NCBI RefSeq assembly: GCF_904849725.1
Contig: NC_058524.1
Span: forward strand, 547,401,763 to 547,465,762
Source: Hordeum vulgare subsp. vulgare
Lineage: Eukaryota > Streptophyta > Magnoliopsida > Poales > Poaceae
Direction: 5' to 3'
Length of the DNA: 64,000 nt
The notes below the pieces were generated by a model, which saw nothing but the letters and a program-made list of their open reading frames with translations, ran no database searches and was not told where the DNA came from. A program made the position numbers and the translations under genes. Within the stretch, counting starts at the first letter, position 1, and every line of letters begins with the position of its first letter. Below are positions 10,931-22,234 of this stretch, piece after piece.

Positions 10931-11861
10931 CTCAACTACCCATGTCTCAATCATGAACTGTACTCATATGATTCCTATGCACCACCGCAATGCATTTAGT
11001 CGTTCAATTCACCAATTCACCTTTGGCCTCTCTCCTCTCGTATCTTCTGTTCGTCCATCCATCCATCATCGGACCCCAGCGGCAAGCCGTTAATTCAATT
11101 CCAAATTGAAGGTACTCACTAGTGAGATCGCATCGTTTCATATTCCCCTCTTGTGTATGTTCTGTCTAACACAATGGTCTAATATGACAATATTTTTGCC
11201 CTAGTTTGCTATAATAAATCACGGACTTTGATTAATCTAGAGCATGGAACGCTATTTTTCACAGAGGAATCGATCACCACATCAAGACAAGGATGCATAT
11301 ATATTAAGATGACCTGTAAGAAGTTGGCAAAATTCATCAAATGTCATTGCAAGTAGTCTTCTCACGCCTTGGAGAAATTAGTTTAGATCAGTTAACTTTT
11401 GATCTGACGGGTAGGCAGAGAATTTCATAATACACAAGTACCGTAAACCCGAGGAGCAAGTTGAGAGTACACACAAATATTTAACGATGTGAATTACAAG
11501 CCACCAGCTAAGTTTGATTATCAATAGAGAAAATTTTGAAGATACTCAACGGTGATTTAATGATGTCAAAGAAAAGTTGCGCAATAAAATGGGTGATCGA
11601 TCTATAAAATGCTTGTATAATTTACTATGGGAAGAAGTACATGTTTTCTATCATTCGTAATGATCTAGTGTTTGGTCTTTTTAAGATAACGAGATAAATA
11701 AAAAGAAGACACTCTAAAATGTGACCGACTTCACTTTTTTGGCTTGATGTTACTTGTATTAAACTTGTCAAACTAATTTGTCTACTTTTTACTGTTCCGA
11801 GAAAGACGAGGAGCTACACTCCAGCTATGAAGGTATTTGGCAAAAATCCTATTCTACTCCC
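10931..11861. other. Unassigned non-coding DNA
   Basis: About 930 bp with no ORF of note, no inverted repeat that I can see and no recognised family. The left part is rich in CCATCCATCC-type simple repeats (near 11050); the rest is AT-rich. Confidence 0.4.
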
Positions 11862-12225
11862 GAGCTCAAATGCTCCGGGGTGAACAAAAAAATTGAGAAA
11901 AATAGTAAAAAATTAAAAAAAAAACTGAATTTTGTTTTTGATAAACTTTGATAAATGTTTTACATGCATACCAAAATTCAGTACAAAATAAAATTTTTGC
12001 AAGTTGTGACGAAAAAACCAAAATGAGCAGTCCAATATGTATTGAAAACTAGCATTTTTTAGCATTTATTTTTTTTGTCATAACTTCCACAAATGTTATT
12101 TTAATCTGAAATCTTGCGAGTATACAAAACATTTGTCAAAGTTTACCATAAAATAATATTAGATTTTTTTGAATTTGTTTACTATTGTTTTTGATTTTAC
12201 TGTTTATCTCCATGTCCGTTATTTT
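11862..12225. mobile_element. AT-rich foldback (MITE-like) element
   Basis: The two halves are mutually inverted. GATAAACTTTGATAAATG (left, about 11940) pairs with the reverse of CATTTGTCAAAGTTTACC (right, about 12130). The outer arms near 11880-11920 (GGTGAACAAAAAAATTGAG) pair with 12165-12212 (tactgtttatctcc). The whole ~350-bp block can fold into one long imperfect hairpin. It is bounded on the left by GAGCTCAAATGC, a motif of a common grass MITE type. Exact ends and superfamily are uncertain. Confidence 0.55.
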
Positions 12226-12659
12226 GGTGCTACTTTATTTATAGTATCTAAACAAGTGGTTTTAGGATTTCATGCAACTAGCTTGTCTTATACTCTTCAA
12301 CTATTAACATAACAAAATGTGTAATAGTTACTATCATATTTCTATTTGTTATGTTATTTTTGGGTGTTGTCAAATGGTCTAAAATAGCTTTTAAGTTTAA
12401 CTAAGTCATATCAAATGCTCATGGGTCAACAAGTGAACCCAATGAGTAAATTTTCTAGCTCCACCAGTGGTTAGCACTGTTGAGAGATTGCACTAGTGAA
12501 AGTATGAACCATAGGCCCTATTTTTAAGAATTGATATATCATTTTCTCGTTGTTTACTACTTGTTACCTTGTTAATTTTATATTTTCAGACTACGAATAA
12601 TGATATCTAGTATCCACGCTACTCTTTATCACCATCTCTTCGCCAAATTAGTGCACCTA
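12226..12659. other. Unassigned AT-rich DNA
   Basis: No coding potential and no recognised repeat. Confidence 0.35.
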
Positions 12660-14120
12660 TAAATTTTTCATTGTATTGGGTGTGTATAAGTGCATCTAGT
12701 GCCCCCTTAGTGGTTTTGGAATATTAAAGACAAATGGGTTAAGGGACTAATGTGATTGTGAGTATACACATGTGTTATAGTCCGTGAAGAGTTTGGCTTA
12801 ACCGACGAAAGATGACCCCTAAAAATGTATTTCTTCAAGTGAAGACCTTGGTGTTCTTTGTGAAGAAATTGAAGTGAAGATTCATCGTGACCTTGAAGAT
12901 ATTGACGCAAGAACTTTGAAGCTTGAAGACTTTGTTTTCTTAGTTTCATTTTTCTCTTATCGAGTCTTAGAAAACACCGTATTGTTGAAGGGGGCCGAGG
13001 CAATACTAAGGCATATTTCCAAATGATGCTCATCTTAAAAACTACAACAACCTAATCCTTCGAGTGAGGCCATTGGAAATCTCTTACAATGCACACAAGG
13101 TGTTGACTGACACAGACGAAGTTCTTCTAGTCACTGATGACTTTGGTCTCACTAAGGAGTTAGGATTCCGCCAGTGCAAGTTACTTATTGTGCAGAAATT
13201 GATAGCCCTGAAGAATTTGAGAGTTAAAATTTCCGACCATTGATGTGCTTAGCGCCAACTTTCTAAAGGATCTTATCCTATCAATGGTCATTCCATTAGG
13301 GGCATTTATGGCATATCATGTCGGGTTGCACCCTGGCTATAAATACCCGCTCCCCTCAACCACTAGCTGGTTGGCTGCTCGTAGAGAGATTGACAAGTTT
13401 CATTTATAGCAACCCTTCCCCCGTCGACTTAGAGACAAACCTAAGTGAGGAAAATCCAAACACCTAAAGCCACAAAGTGATTTTGTATCACTCAAGAGAT
13501 TATCCTATGTGGTACCGACGGCTGTTACCTTTGAAGATTGTGCATCTTCGAGACGGTTAGACGTCATGGTCCAGAGCATCCAGGAGAAATTGTGCATTGT
13601 CCGGTGACCGAGTTTGTGAAGGTTTAGAAGTCTAGCTTGAAGACTTACCACAAGTTATTGGGGGAAGTCTGTGTGACTTTAGCTCAAGGAGAATACAGTC
13701 AGGACTGTGTGTCCTTTGGTTTGAATACCAAGCTGCTCCAACCAGACGTACAATGGTCACAACTGTTGGAACTGGTAGACCAAATCCTTGTCTTCACCGA
13801 GCTCCTAGTTCTATTTCTTCAACCCTTTCATTCCTTCATTTACATGTTGATAAAATTGATCCATGTTGTTCGAATACTTTAGCTCAAGACTTTATCAAAA
13901 TTTTCAATCCAAATTCTTCAGCGACTTTACCTTCGTTCTTATCCTGATCACATGCTACTTATACTTCCTGTATGCTTCATTTCATCCTCATTACTTTTCT
14001 ACTACTATGTTTATCATGCTTTTGAGTACTTTGTACGCTACTTTAATTGTCGTCACTCCACAATTTCTTAATCTAGAAATTCATCAATGATGAATTCGTA
14101 AAGATTACCCAATCTCCCCG
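12660..14120 (+). mobile_element. Old LTR fragment with TATA box
   Basis: Non-coding DNA recognisable as a diverged LTR of an abundant Triticeae retrotransposon: a GTGCATCTAGTGCCCCC start region, many 'gaagactttgaa' blocks, then GGCTATAAATACCCG (TATA box about 13338-13346) and a downstream leader-like part (ctcaaggagaatacag, about 13680). It has no intact internal domain and is cut at 14121 by Gy-B. Family name not assigned. Confidence 0.5.
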
Positions 14121-15686
14121 TGATACCTCTCCACCGTATTTATAATTTTTGATTGTTTCCATGCTCATATATTATCATCTCAGAATACTTTTGGGGTATT
14201 TATTTACCTATTTATATTTTTTTAGCACTAACCTATTGATCCATTGCCTAGTGCGAGTTATTGTTTTGTGCATGTTTTTCAGTTTTCACGTTTTCCATAC
14301 CAAACGAAGCCCAATTGACCTAAAACTTTTTGTTGATTTTTTCAGGACCAAAAGAAGACCAAGGAGTATCGGAAGAAGGCTAAAAGCGACACGAGGGGCC
14401 GACAAGCCAACAAGGCGCGGTCTGGGGGGCACCCTGATGGCTTGTGCCTCCCTCGTGGCCTTCCCGACTCTGTTATCTAGCTTATAAATTCTCTTATACC
14501 CTAGAAACACAAAAAGGGAGTCCCGAAACACTGTTTACGCCGTCACAAGTCTCCGTACTGATATGAGGCCATCTAGAGCTTTGTTCCGACACCCAACCGG
14601 AGGGGGATCGATCATGGAAGGCCTCTTCATCAACCTTGCTACCCTCACAATGATGTGTTACTAGTTCAGCACAGACCTACGGGTCCATAGCTAGTACCTG
14701 GATGGCAATCTCTCTCTCTCTCTTTGATCTTTAATACAATGATCATCACATCTTTGCTTTGATCCAGATGATGTAATTCCTTTTGTGAGGTGCGTTTGTT
14801 GGGATCTGATGAATTGTGGGTTTATGTTCAGATTATTCATGATAAATATTTGAGTCTCCAAGGAATACTCATATGATTCTTATGTGGATGATTGTGATAG
14901 CTTCATAACTCTCTCCAATCTATTGAAATAGTTTGGCCAACTAGATTGATATTTCTTCGGTGAGAGAGATGCGTTGTAGTAGGTTCAAACTGGCGAATTT
15001 CTTTATCCCGGTGACGGAAGGGGACGAGATGCATATTTGTGTTGCTGCTACTAAGGATAAATGATGGGGTTTATTCATATTGCTTGAGTTTACTTTGTCT
15101 ACATCATGTCATTGTTCTCCATGCATTACTCTGTTTTACTTAATACTCTAGATGCATGTTGGATAGCGGTCGATGAGTGGAGTAATAGTAATAGGTCCAC
15201 CCAGGAGTCGGCCTATTTTGTTTATGGACGTGATGCCTATATACACATGATCATTTCCATGAATATCGCATAACTATCCGCTTTTCTGTGAATTGCCCAA
15301 CAGTAACTTGTGTACCCATCATATGCTATTTTTCATGAGAGATGACATTAGGGAAAATTATGGCCCCCGAGTCTATTCACAACATATTGATGAAACCTTC
15401 AATACCTTGCTTCCATTTACTTGTTTGTATTTTATCTTGCTATCTACAATTATATACACATCTCACTCCCTTGCAAATAACAAGAACAAGAGGATTGACA
15501 ACCCTCTAGCCCGCGTTGGGTGCAAGTTGTTTGTTCTTTTGTGTGAAGCTGCTGAAGACGGTTGTGGTTGATATTCCTATTGGTTTGATAAACTTTGGTT
15601 TCATAACTGAGGGAAATACTTACCCACATTGTGTAGTGATAACCCGTTCCTCTTCACGGAAAACCCAACACAGATCACAAGTATCA
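14121..15686 (+). mobile_element. Gy-B 5' LTR
   Basis: An old gypsy LTR in plus orientation. It starts TGATACCTCTCCACCGTATT, a diverged form of the LTR start used by Gy-A, and ends near ...AAGTATCA. Shared blocks with Gy-A/X/D include GCATGTTGGATAGCGGTCGATG (about 15152) and the 'ctgagggaaatactta' block (about 15608). It is followed by TGCTGCTGCCGGGGAA (about 15701-15716), a decayed tRNA-Asp primer site. Much more diverged than X and D, so an older insertion. Confidence 0.65.
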
Positions 15687-17023
15687 TGAAGGATATGTAG
15701 TGCTGCTGCCGGGGAATATCATCACCAACTACCAAGTAACTCCGCACAAATTTTCATTCACTTGTTCCTCTTTTTATTTGCTGGTATATTAAGTTTATCT
15801 CATAAAAAATAAAAATACAAAATATATTTATCTTTGCTTGTTACTACTTTGGATCTTTGCTCTCTAGTTTACTTGCCTAGCTATGCTATCTTTATCTTTG
15901 TCACACCAAAATAGAAAGTGAAATGCAAAGATTAAGATAAATGGATCCTCATCCACTAGCTAATATTTTCAAAAGACCCGTTTATGTTGAAACAATTGCT
16001 AGTTAGAGTGCACTATATTATCTTTGTGAGGTCTTGCTTGAAAATCATGACTCCAAAAATTGTGAAATTTATAAAGTGAATCATGATAGTTCCTTGAATG
16101 AAAAGGATGATAACTATATTGTTGAATTTGAATATGATCCTAGATGTAATCATTACGAGAGAGGCAAATATGGTTATAGAAAATTTCATGTTAGTCACTT
16201 ACCTCTCGTGATATTCAAATTGTTAATGTTTCATTCTTCCTACTTGCTTATGCTTGATACTTCTTGTATTGATAAATTGTTTGCTTATAAAATGCCTATG
16301 CATAGGAAGTACGTTAGACTTAAATTTTCTTGTACCATGTTTTATTATGCTCTCTTTTGATTCAATTCTTGTCTTTTATGTGAGCATTATTGAAATTTCA
16401 AGCCTAGCTTAATGGCTATAAAGAAAGAGCTTGTTGGGAGACAACCCAATAATTATCATTTATTTATTTGTGTTTGTTTGTGATAACATGATTATTGGTT
16501 CTGTACTGATTGTGTTTTTATCTTTTAGTTAGTGTTTGTGCCAAGTAAAGCCTTTGTGATGATTTGCATAATGAGTAGAATTGATACGGTGCAAAAGCAG
16601 AAACTTTGACGTCCAGTTCAGAATTTCTCTCGTTTTACTAGAACATCTTTTTAAGATGTTTTCTACATAATATTGCTATACAAATTCCTCAGGTTGTCCT
16701 AATTTGTCAGAATTTTTGGAGTCACAGAAGTATATGCTCTATAAATATTACTACATATTGTTCTGTTCCGGTCAGTTTCTGTTTTTTGCTTACGTGGTTT
16801 GCTTGTTTTGATGATGCTATGGATTGTATCGTAGGTTGTAAGACATGGAGAAGTTAGAATACAGTACCCTATGCTAAAATAAAATAAGATTCAATTTCTA
16901 ATAGAACTTGAAAGTATTTGATATGTTGCTTATACTAACGGATCTCACGAAGTTTTGTTGAGTTTTATGTGATCGAAGTTTTCAAGTTTTGGGTATTATT
17001 CCTATAGACAAAGGGTTGAGGAG
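15687..17023 (+). mobile_element. Gy-B internal remnant
   Basis: Holds a small ORF fragment at 16034-16360 (108 aa) with the block VEFEYDPRCNHYERGKYG and the tail MPMHRKYVRLK. The same block occurs on the minus strand in Gy-D (43225-43634), so both come from one gypsy group. The rest (16361-17023) is non-coding 3' region (gtgccaagtaaagcc about 16540). The sequence is cut at 17024 by Gy-3. The function of the ORF is unknown to me. Confidence 0.6.
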
Positions 17024-18428
17024 TGATACATCTCCAACGTATCTACTTTTCCAAACACTATTTCTCTTGTTTTGGACTCTAATTTGTAAGATTTGAATGA
17101 AACTAACCTGTACTGACGCTATTTTCAGCAGAACTACTTTGGTGTTATTTTTGTGCAGAAACTAAATTTCTCGGAATTGGACGAAACTTTTTGTGAATTT
17201 TGTATGGGAATTATAATGAATTATGGAGCGAAGACCTGCTGGAGTAGGTGTGCCACGGTGGCACAAGCCAACAGGGCGCGACCTAGGTCCTGGCCGCGGC
17301 CTAATGACTTGTGGGGCCCCGTAGCTCGTCTGACCCTATTTCCAGTCCTATAAATTCCTATTCACCGAGGAAAAAAGGAAGAGAGAATATTTCATCATGT
17401 TTCACGAGACGGAGCTGCCGCCACCTCCTGTTCTTGCTCCAGAGGGTTGATCTGAAGTCCATTTCGGGCTCCGGAGAGGGGGATTCGTCGCCGTCGTCAT
17501 CACCAACCCTTCTCCATCTACACCACCATGATGCTCACCACCGGGAGTGGGTAATTCCTTTGTAGGCTTGCTGGACGGTGGTGAGATTAGATGATATTGA
17601 TCATGTAATCGAGTTAAATTTGATAGGGCTTGATCCCTAGTGTCCACTATGTTCGGAGATTGATCTTGCTATGACTTTGCTATGCTTAATGCTTGTCACT
17701 AGGGACCGATTGCCATGATTTCAGATCTGATCCTATTATGTTTTCATGAATATAAGAGTGTTTTGGATCCTGTCTTGCAAATCGTAGTCACCTATTACGT
17801 GTCATGATACGCATCCCCCAGGGTGACACAAATTGGGATTCTTTCCGGTGATTGCCGTAGTTTGAGGAGTTCATGTATTCACCATGTGTTAATGCTTTGT
17901 TCTAGTTCTTTATTAAAAGGAGGCCTTAATATCCCTTAGTTTCCAATAGGACCCCGCTGCCAAGGGAGGGTAGGACAAAAGATGTCATGCAAGTTCCTAT
18001 CGCAAGCACGTATGACTATATACGAATTACATGCCTACATTATATTGATGAAGTGGAGCTAGTTCTGTGTCGCCCTAGTGTGTAACTGTTACATGGTCAA
18101 TGTCATCTAAATCATTATCCATCACCGATACACGTGCCTACGCTTTTCATATACTGAATCTTGCTAAGTTACTACTACTGCTGCTACTATCACACTTGCT
18201 ACTAAATTGCTACTGTTACTACTACTACTAAAACTGCTGGTGTCACTACTACTATTTGCCGTGTCACTAAATCCTTGCTGCAGAGAGATATCCAAGGTGT
18301 GATTGAATTGACAACTCAACTGTCAAGGCCAATAAATACTCTTTGGATCCCCTTGTGTCGAACCAATAAATTAGGGTAAAATACTACCCGTGAAGACTCT
18401 CGCGATCCCCTACACTTGTGGGTTTTCA
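17024..18428 (+). mobile_element. Gy-3 5' LTR (Athila-type)
   Basis: 1405-bp LTR from TGATACATCTCCAACGTATC to CACTTGTGGGTTTTCA. It is related to the Gy-1 and Gy-2 LTRs over most of its length but lacks the primer-site-like modules they carry near the 3' end. Near 18170-18260 it has a TACTAC/TGCTAC-rich simple stretch. Confidence 0.8.
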
Positions 18429-18439
18429 AGACCTTTTTC

Positions 18440-18457
18440 TGGCGCCGTTGCCGGGGA
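18440..18457 (+). promoter_or_regulatory. Gy-3 primer-binding site (tRNA-Asp)
   Basis: TGGCGCCGTTGCCGGGGA is the exact complement of the 3' end of plant tRNA-Asp and lies 11 bases after the LTR end. Confidence 0.9.
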
Positions 18458-18504
18458 GCATAGAAATATTTATTGTGTTAATTTGAGGGTATCCAATTGC
18501 CACT

Positions 18505-19141
18505 ATGAAGAATCTGAAAGATACTCGAACTAAGATCGTTCCCTCTCACACGAGAGTTGGTAAGGAACTGCCATCTAGCTTTGCTTTTGATTCACCTATT
18601 GTTTTGAATCAGCTTGTTACACCACCACCTATGGACCGTCCTGATATGTCACATGAACTTGATGATGCTACCTCTGAAATTAATGATGCTACTACTACCA
18701 CATTTGATGAAACTTAAACTGTGCCACTAAGTGAATTACTCGACGCTCATATTGCTAAAGCTAGGGAACATGAAAATGTAGAAACTGATGAAGATTTTGA
18801 ATCACCTAATACACCTAGATCTCCTATCGATTATGAATTGCCTTATGTATGTGTAGGTTATGTAGTGGATGAGGAAATATCTAGGGAACTTCTTGCTTGT
18901 GAGAATTTAGATGACTTGAGGAAACTAGTGTCGAAACTGAAAGAAAAATATATGATGGAGAAAATGAAACGTGATCCTAAATTTGCTACTTGTCCTATAT
19001 TTTTTACTGATAAGGATTATGAATTATCTATAGACCCTGAGTTAATACCTATAGTTGAATATGATCTCTTCCATGGTTATGAAATGAATCTGTTATTGGA
19101 CACATCATCAAATTGAATGATATTGCTACTTTGTTTACTAA
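18505..19141 (+). pseudogene. Gy-3 gag, 5' part, cut by CACTA
   Basis: Start of an Athila-type gag: MKNLKDTRTKIVPSHTR, then an acidic stretch. An in-frame TAA at 18715-18717 interrupts it; the same frame continues from 18718 with the conserved block FFTDKDYELSIDPEL and HGYE. It is homologous to the Gy-2 gag at 47277 and the Gy-1 gag at 37031. A frameshift near 19095 precedes the break. At 19142, inside the region that in Gy-1/Gy-2 reads as THLHDIATLF-like sequence, the CACTA element begins. The remainder of Gy-3 is not found in the window. Confidence 0.8.
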
Positions 19142-19159
19142 CACTAGTAGAAAAGAGGG

Positions 19160-19435
19160 CTTTGGTCCACTTGATGACATCCCATTAATCCCGGTTCACT
19201 CACGAACCGGGACCCATGGGGGCATCGATCCCGGTTCGTGAGGCCAGGGCGCCGACCGGACCTCGTGGGCCATTGGACCCGGTTCGTATGACCCCTTTGG
19301 TCCCGTTCCACACATGAACCGCGACCAATGTGCCTCGCTCCTGGCCCACAACCATTAGTCCCGGTTTGTGGCTGGAACCGGCACCAAATATTGAACTTTA
19401 GTCTTGGTTCCAGCCACAAACCGGGACCAATGGTT
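19160..19435. repeat. CACTA subterminal repeats
   Basis: Repeated 'cccggttcgtg' / 'gaaccgggacc' units in both orientations, the arrangement bound by the TnpA-type protein in En/Spm elements. Several copies can pair with each other into hairpins. Confidence 0.75.
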
Positions 19436-19439
19436 GGCC

Positions 19440-19447
19440 TATATATA
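19440..19447 (+). promoter_or_regulatory. TATA box of the CACTA element
   Basis: CCTATATATACCCC just inside the subterminal repeats, the expected promoter place. Confidence 0.55.
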
Positions 19448-20476
19448 CCCCCTGCCCGCGAGCAGAGCAGTGCATTGCTCTGTTTTTTTGGCCGGTCGTG
19501 GGAGAGCTTTGTGGTGCTCTAGCTCACCTCCTACGCACATGAGGTGTTCGATGAAATGCCCGAGCCACACTTAAGTTTTTTCCTCTCGAATCTCCTTGTC
19601 CAAGCTCCATTTTCCTTAAGTTTTGTGTAGCTTCAGCGGTCCGTCCTGTCCCGTCCCCGACCTCGCCGCCATCGATCGCCCGCGGCCATCTCGACGCCGG
19701 CACCACCGTGGTTAGTCTCTTCTTCTTATCTTCTTTCTAAAAGAAAAAAGTTCTTACTTGTTTGATTTAGATAGATACTTATGTAATTTTCTTACTTTTA
19801 TTATTGTTTGTTATTATATATTGCAATGATTTTGGTATCCGCCACCGTCGGCCCTCGTCCTGTCTATGATTCAGATGTGGTATATATTATATTTTATAAC
19901 TATTTGTTTTATTTAGTGTTTGTGACAATTATGCCGACCAATGTGACATAGATTTTTTAATCTAGAAGGTATGTGAACCAGAAATTCAAACCGACATAGA
20001 AATTCTTGCCGGGAAGTTAAATTTTGTTGAAAAATAAAAAAATTACTTCAAAGAAAAATTACAAAGAGTTGAAGAGGAGAAGATGATATTGGAGTTGGAT
20101 GTTGTCGATGTCGTCGACTATCACAAGATCAAGATGGATGGAATGCGCTTGAAGATTAGAAAGATTAGAAAATATGCCATTCATACTAAGGCTTAGTATC
20201 ATTATGCCGTTGGATCAATTGGTACCTTAGTTGCGGTTATGATCGCATTTGTTGTTGCATTTAAATTTTATAGTTTCAATGTATGTTCTAATTAGATGCT
20301 CTAGAGAGCTATATGTTGTTCAATAATGAGAACTATGTATGAACGTTATGTATTTATTTTGGTCAATACTGTACTTTGGCTTTAATGTCATGATGAATTT
20401 GTATTAATTTTGTCACTTCTCTATTCATGATATGTTGTAATGGGTTTTAATACACTTTATGATATAACACACGCAG

Positions 20477-20789
20477 ATGAACCGGCAATGGATGTACGGT
20501 GACCGACGCACCTCCAAGTATATTAAGGGCCTGCATAATTTTCTCGAAGCGGCTGAGGCAAACAAGCAGAATGGTTTTATGCATTGTCCATGTACTGTCT
20601 GTGGGAATATGAAGGCTTTCTCCGACTATAAAACCCTTCACTTCCACCTGCTTCAGAAGGGTTTTATGCCACACTATAATGTTTGGACCAAGCACGGAGA
20701 AAGAGGGGTTATGATGGAAGACAACGTAGAAGACGAGGATGATGACAACTACCCGCCCCCTGAATACGGTGATGCTGCAACGGCGGAAG
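20477..20789 (+). pseudogene. CACTA transposase-associated domain, N-terminal exon
   Basis: MNRQWMYGDRRTSKYIKGL, then CPCTVCGN and a TLHFHLLQKGFMPHY block: this is the transposase-associated domain found at the N-terminus of plant En/Spm proteins, ahead of the Tnp2 transposase core. The protein acts on element DNA in the nucleus. The start at 20477 fits the family's usual N-terminus. The acidic tail is cut after codon ~104 by the Gy-1 LTR. The frame continues at 38786 (target duplication GGAAG), with the next residues EDQEEPYDV matching the family. Confidence 0.85.
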
Positions 20790-22234
20790 TGATGGCAATA
20801 TCTGGCAATGGCTAGACGAATGCTATTCTTGATTGCTCAACAATTAGAAATTGTCTTGCAATGACCCACCAGCGCGTGGGATCGAGGCAGTTTTCGAGGG
20901 TAGAGTATTCAACCCAAATTTGTTAATTCACCAATAGGAAGTGAGAGGATACTCTCAAGTATTAGCAGTTGAATGTGTCAGATTCAACCACACCTGAAAG
21001 ATTAATATCTGCAAGCAAAGTATCAACAACAAAGTATTATGATAGCAACGGTGTCAGAAACGATCTGTTGACGGCAGACTATTCCTAACTGTCGTATCGA
21101 TGGCGCCAAAATTTGCCCGTTGACGGAAATTGTCTTTTCCCGTCAACACCGAGCGAATCAGAATTGTAGCAGGTAGCAGCAGTGTAATGAGTAGCAGCAG
21201 TGGCAAGGAACAGCAGTAGTGACAGCAGTAGCAAGTAGCAGCAGTAGCAAATAACAGCACTAGCAAGTAGCAACAGCAGCAACAGTAGTAACATCAGCAG
21301 CAACAGTAGTAACATCAGCAGCAACAGTAGTAACAGCAGCAGAGCAAAACAAGTAACAGCAGCAGTGGGACAAACTCGTAGGCAATGGGTCGGTGATTTG
21401 TTTGGATGATATTCATCATGCAATAGTTATAACACGGAGAGATATGTGGCTAGCTCCCATTCATCAATGTGATGTAGGCATGCATTCCGTGTGTCGTCAT
21501 ACGTGCTTAGGGAAAAGAACTTGCATGACATCTATTGTGCATCCCTCCCGTGGCAGCGGGGTCCAAAAGGAAACTACGGGATATGAAGGTTCTCCTTTTA
21601 ATAAATAACCGGACCAACGCATTAGCACTTTGTGAATACATGAACTCCTCAAACTATGGTCATCACCGGGAGTGGTTTCGGTTATTGTCAGTCCGAGGTT
21701 GCCGGGTCATAACACATAGTAGGTAACTAAAACTTGCAATATCGGATCTAAAACACACATATATTGGTGACAACATAATAATTTCAGATCTGAAATCATG
21801 GCACTCGGGCCCTAGTGGCAAGCATTAAGCATGGCAAAGTAGTAGCAACATCAATCTCAGAACATACTGGATACTAGGGACCAATCCCCGTCAAAACTAA
21901 CTCGATTAGATGATATATCTCATCCGAGTCATCACCGTCCAACGAGCCTACGAATAGATTACTCACGAACGATGAAGAGCTTCATGGAATTAGAGAGGGA
22001 AGAAGGTTGATGATGACGATGGCGACGATTTCCCCTCTCCAGAGCCCAAAACGGACTCCAGATGTGCCCTCCAGATGAAGAACGGGATGTGGCGGCACCT
22101 CCGTATCGCAAACGCGACAAAATCTTCTGTGTTCATTTTTTCTAGGACGAAAGTGAATTTATAGAGCGGAGTTTGGGGGCGGCAGAGCCACGTGGGCCCC
22201 ACAAGCTTGCTAGCCGCCACCAGGGGGTGGAGGT
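20790..22234 (-). mobile_element. Gy-1 3' LTR, distal part
   Basis: On the minus strand this is the downstream part of the Gy-1 3' LTR, ending at 20790. It matches 37110-38530 closely along its length. Left target duplication GGAAG is at 20785-20789. The LTR is cut at 22234 by Angela-1 and its first ~250 bp lie at 30363-30617. A GCAGCA/GTAGCA-rich simple stretch (21160-21365) gives spurious Leu-rich ORFs. Confidence 0.92.

Larger units (their letters stand above)
19142..20789 (+). mobile_element. CACTA (En/Spm) transposon, left part
   Basis: Starts with CACTAGTAGAAAAGAGGG, a typical CACTA terminus, directly after Gy-3 gag; the 3-bp flank is TAA. Subterminal direct and inverted copies of a GGTTCGTG / GAACCGGGACC motif fill 19160-19435. 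A TATATATA box lies at 19440-19447, followed by a leader of ~1 kb and then the transposase-associated ORF. The sequence is broken at 20789 by Gy-1 and resumes at 38786. The right CACTA terminus is not visible. Confidence 0.85.

Noticed and set aside
12707..13033. 108-aa minus-strand ORF
   Set aside because: Inside an old LTR fragment; chance frame.
21085..21423. Long Leu-rich ORFs on the minus strand (also 37417-37684 and plus 46777-47034, 63388-63766)
   Set aside because: They come from translating the TGCTAC/GTAGCA simple stretch inside Athila-type LTRs; present in every LTR copy and changing with frame.
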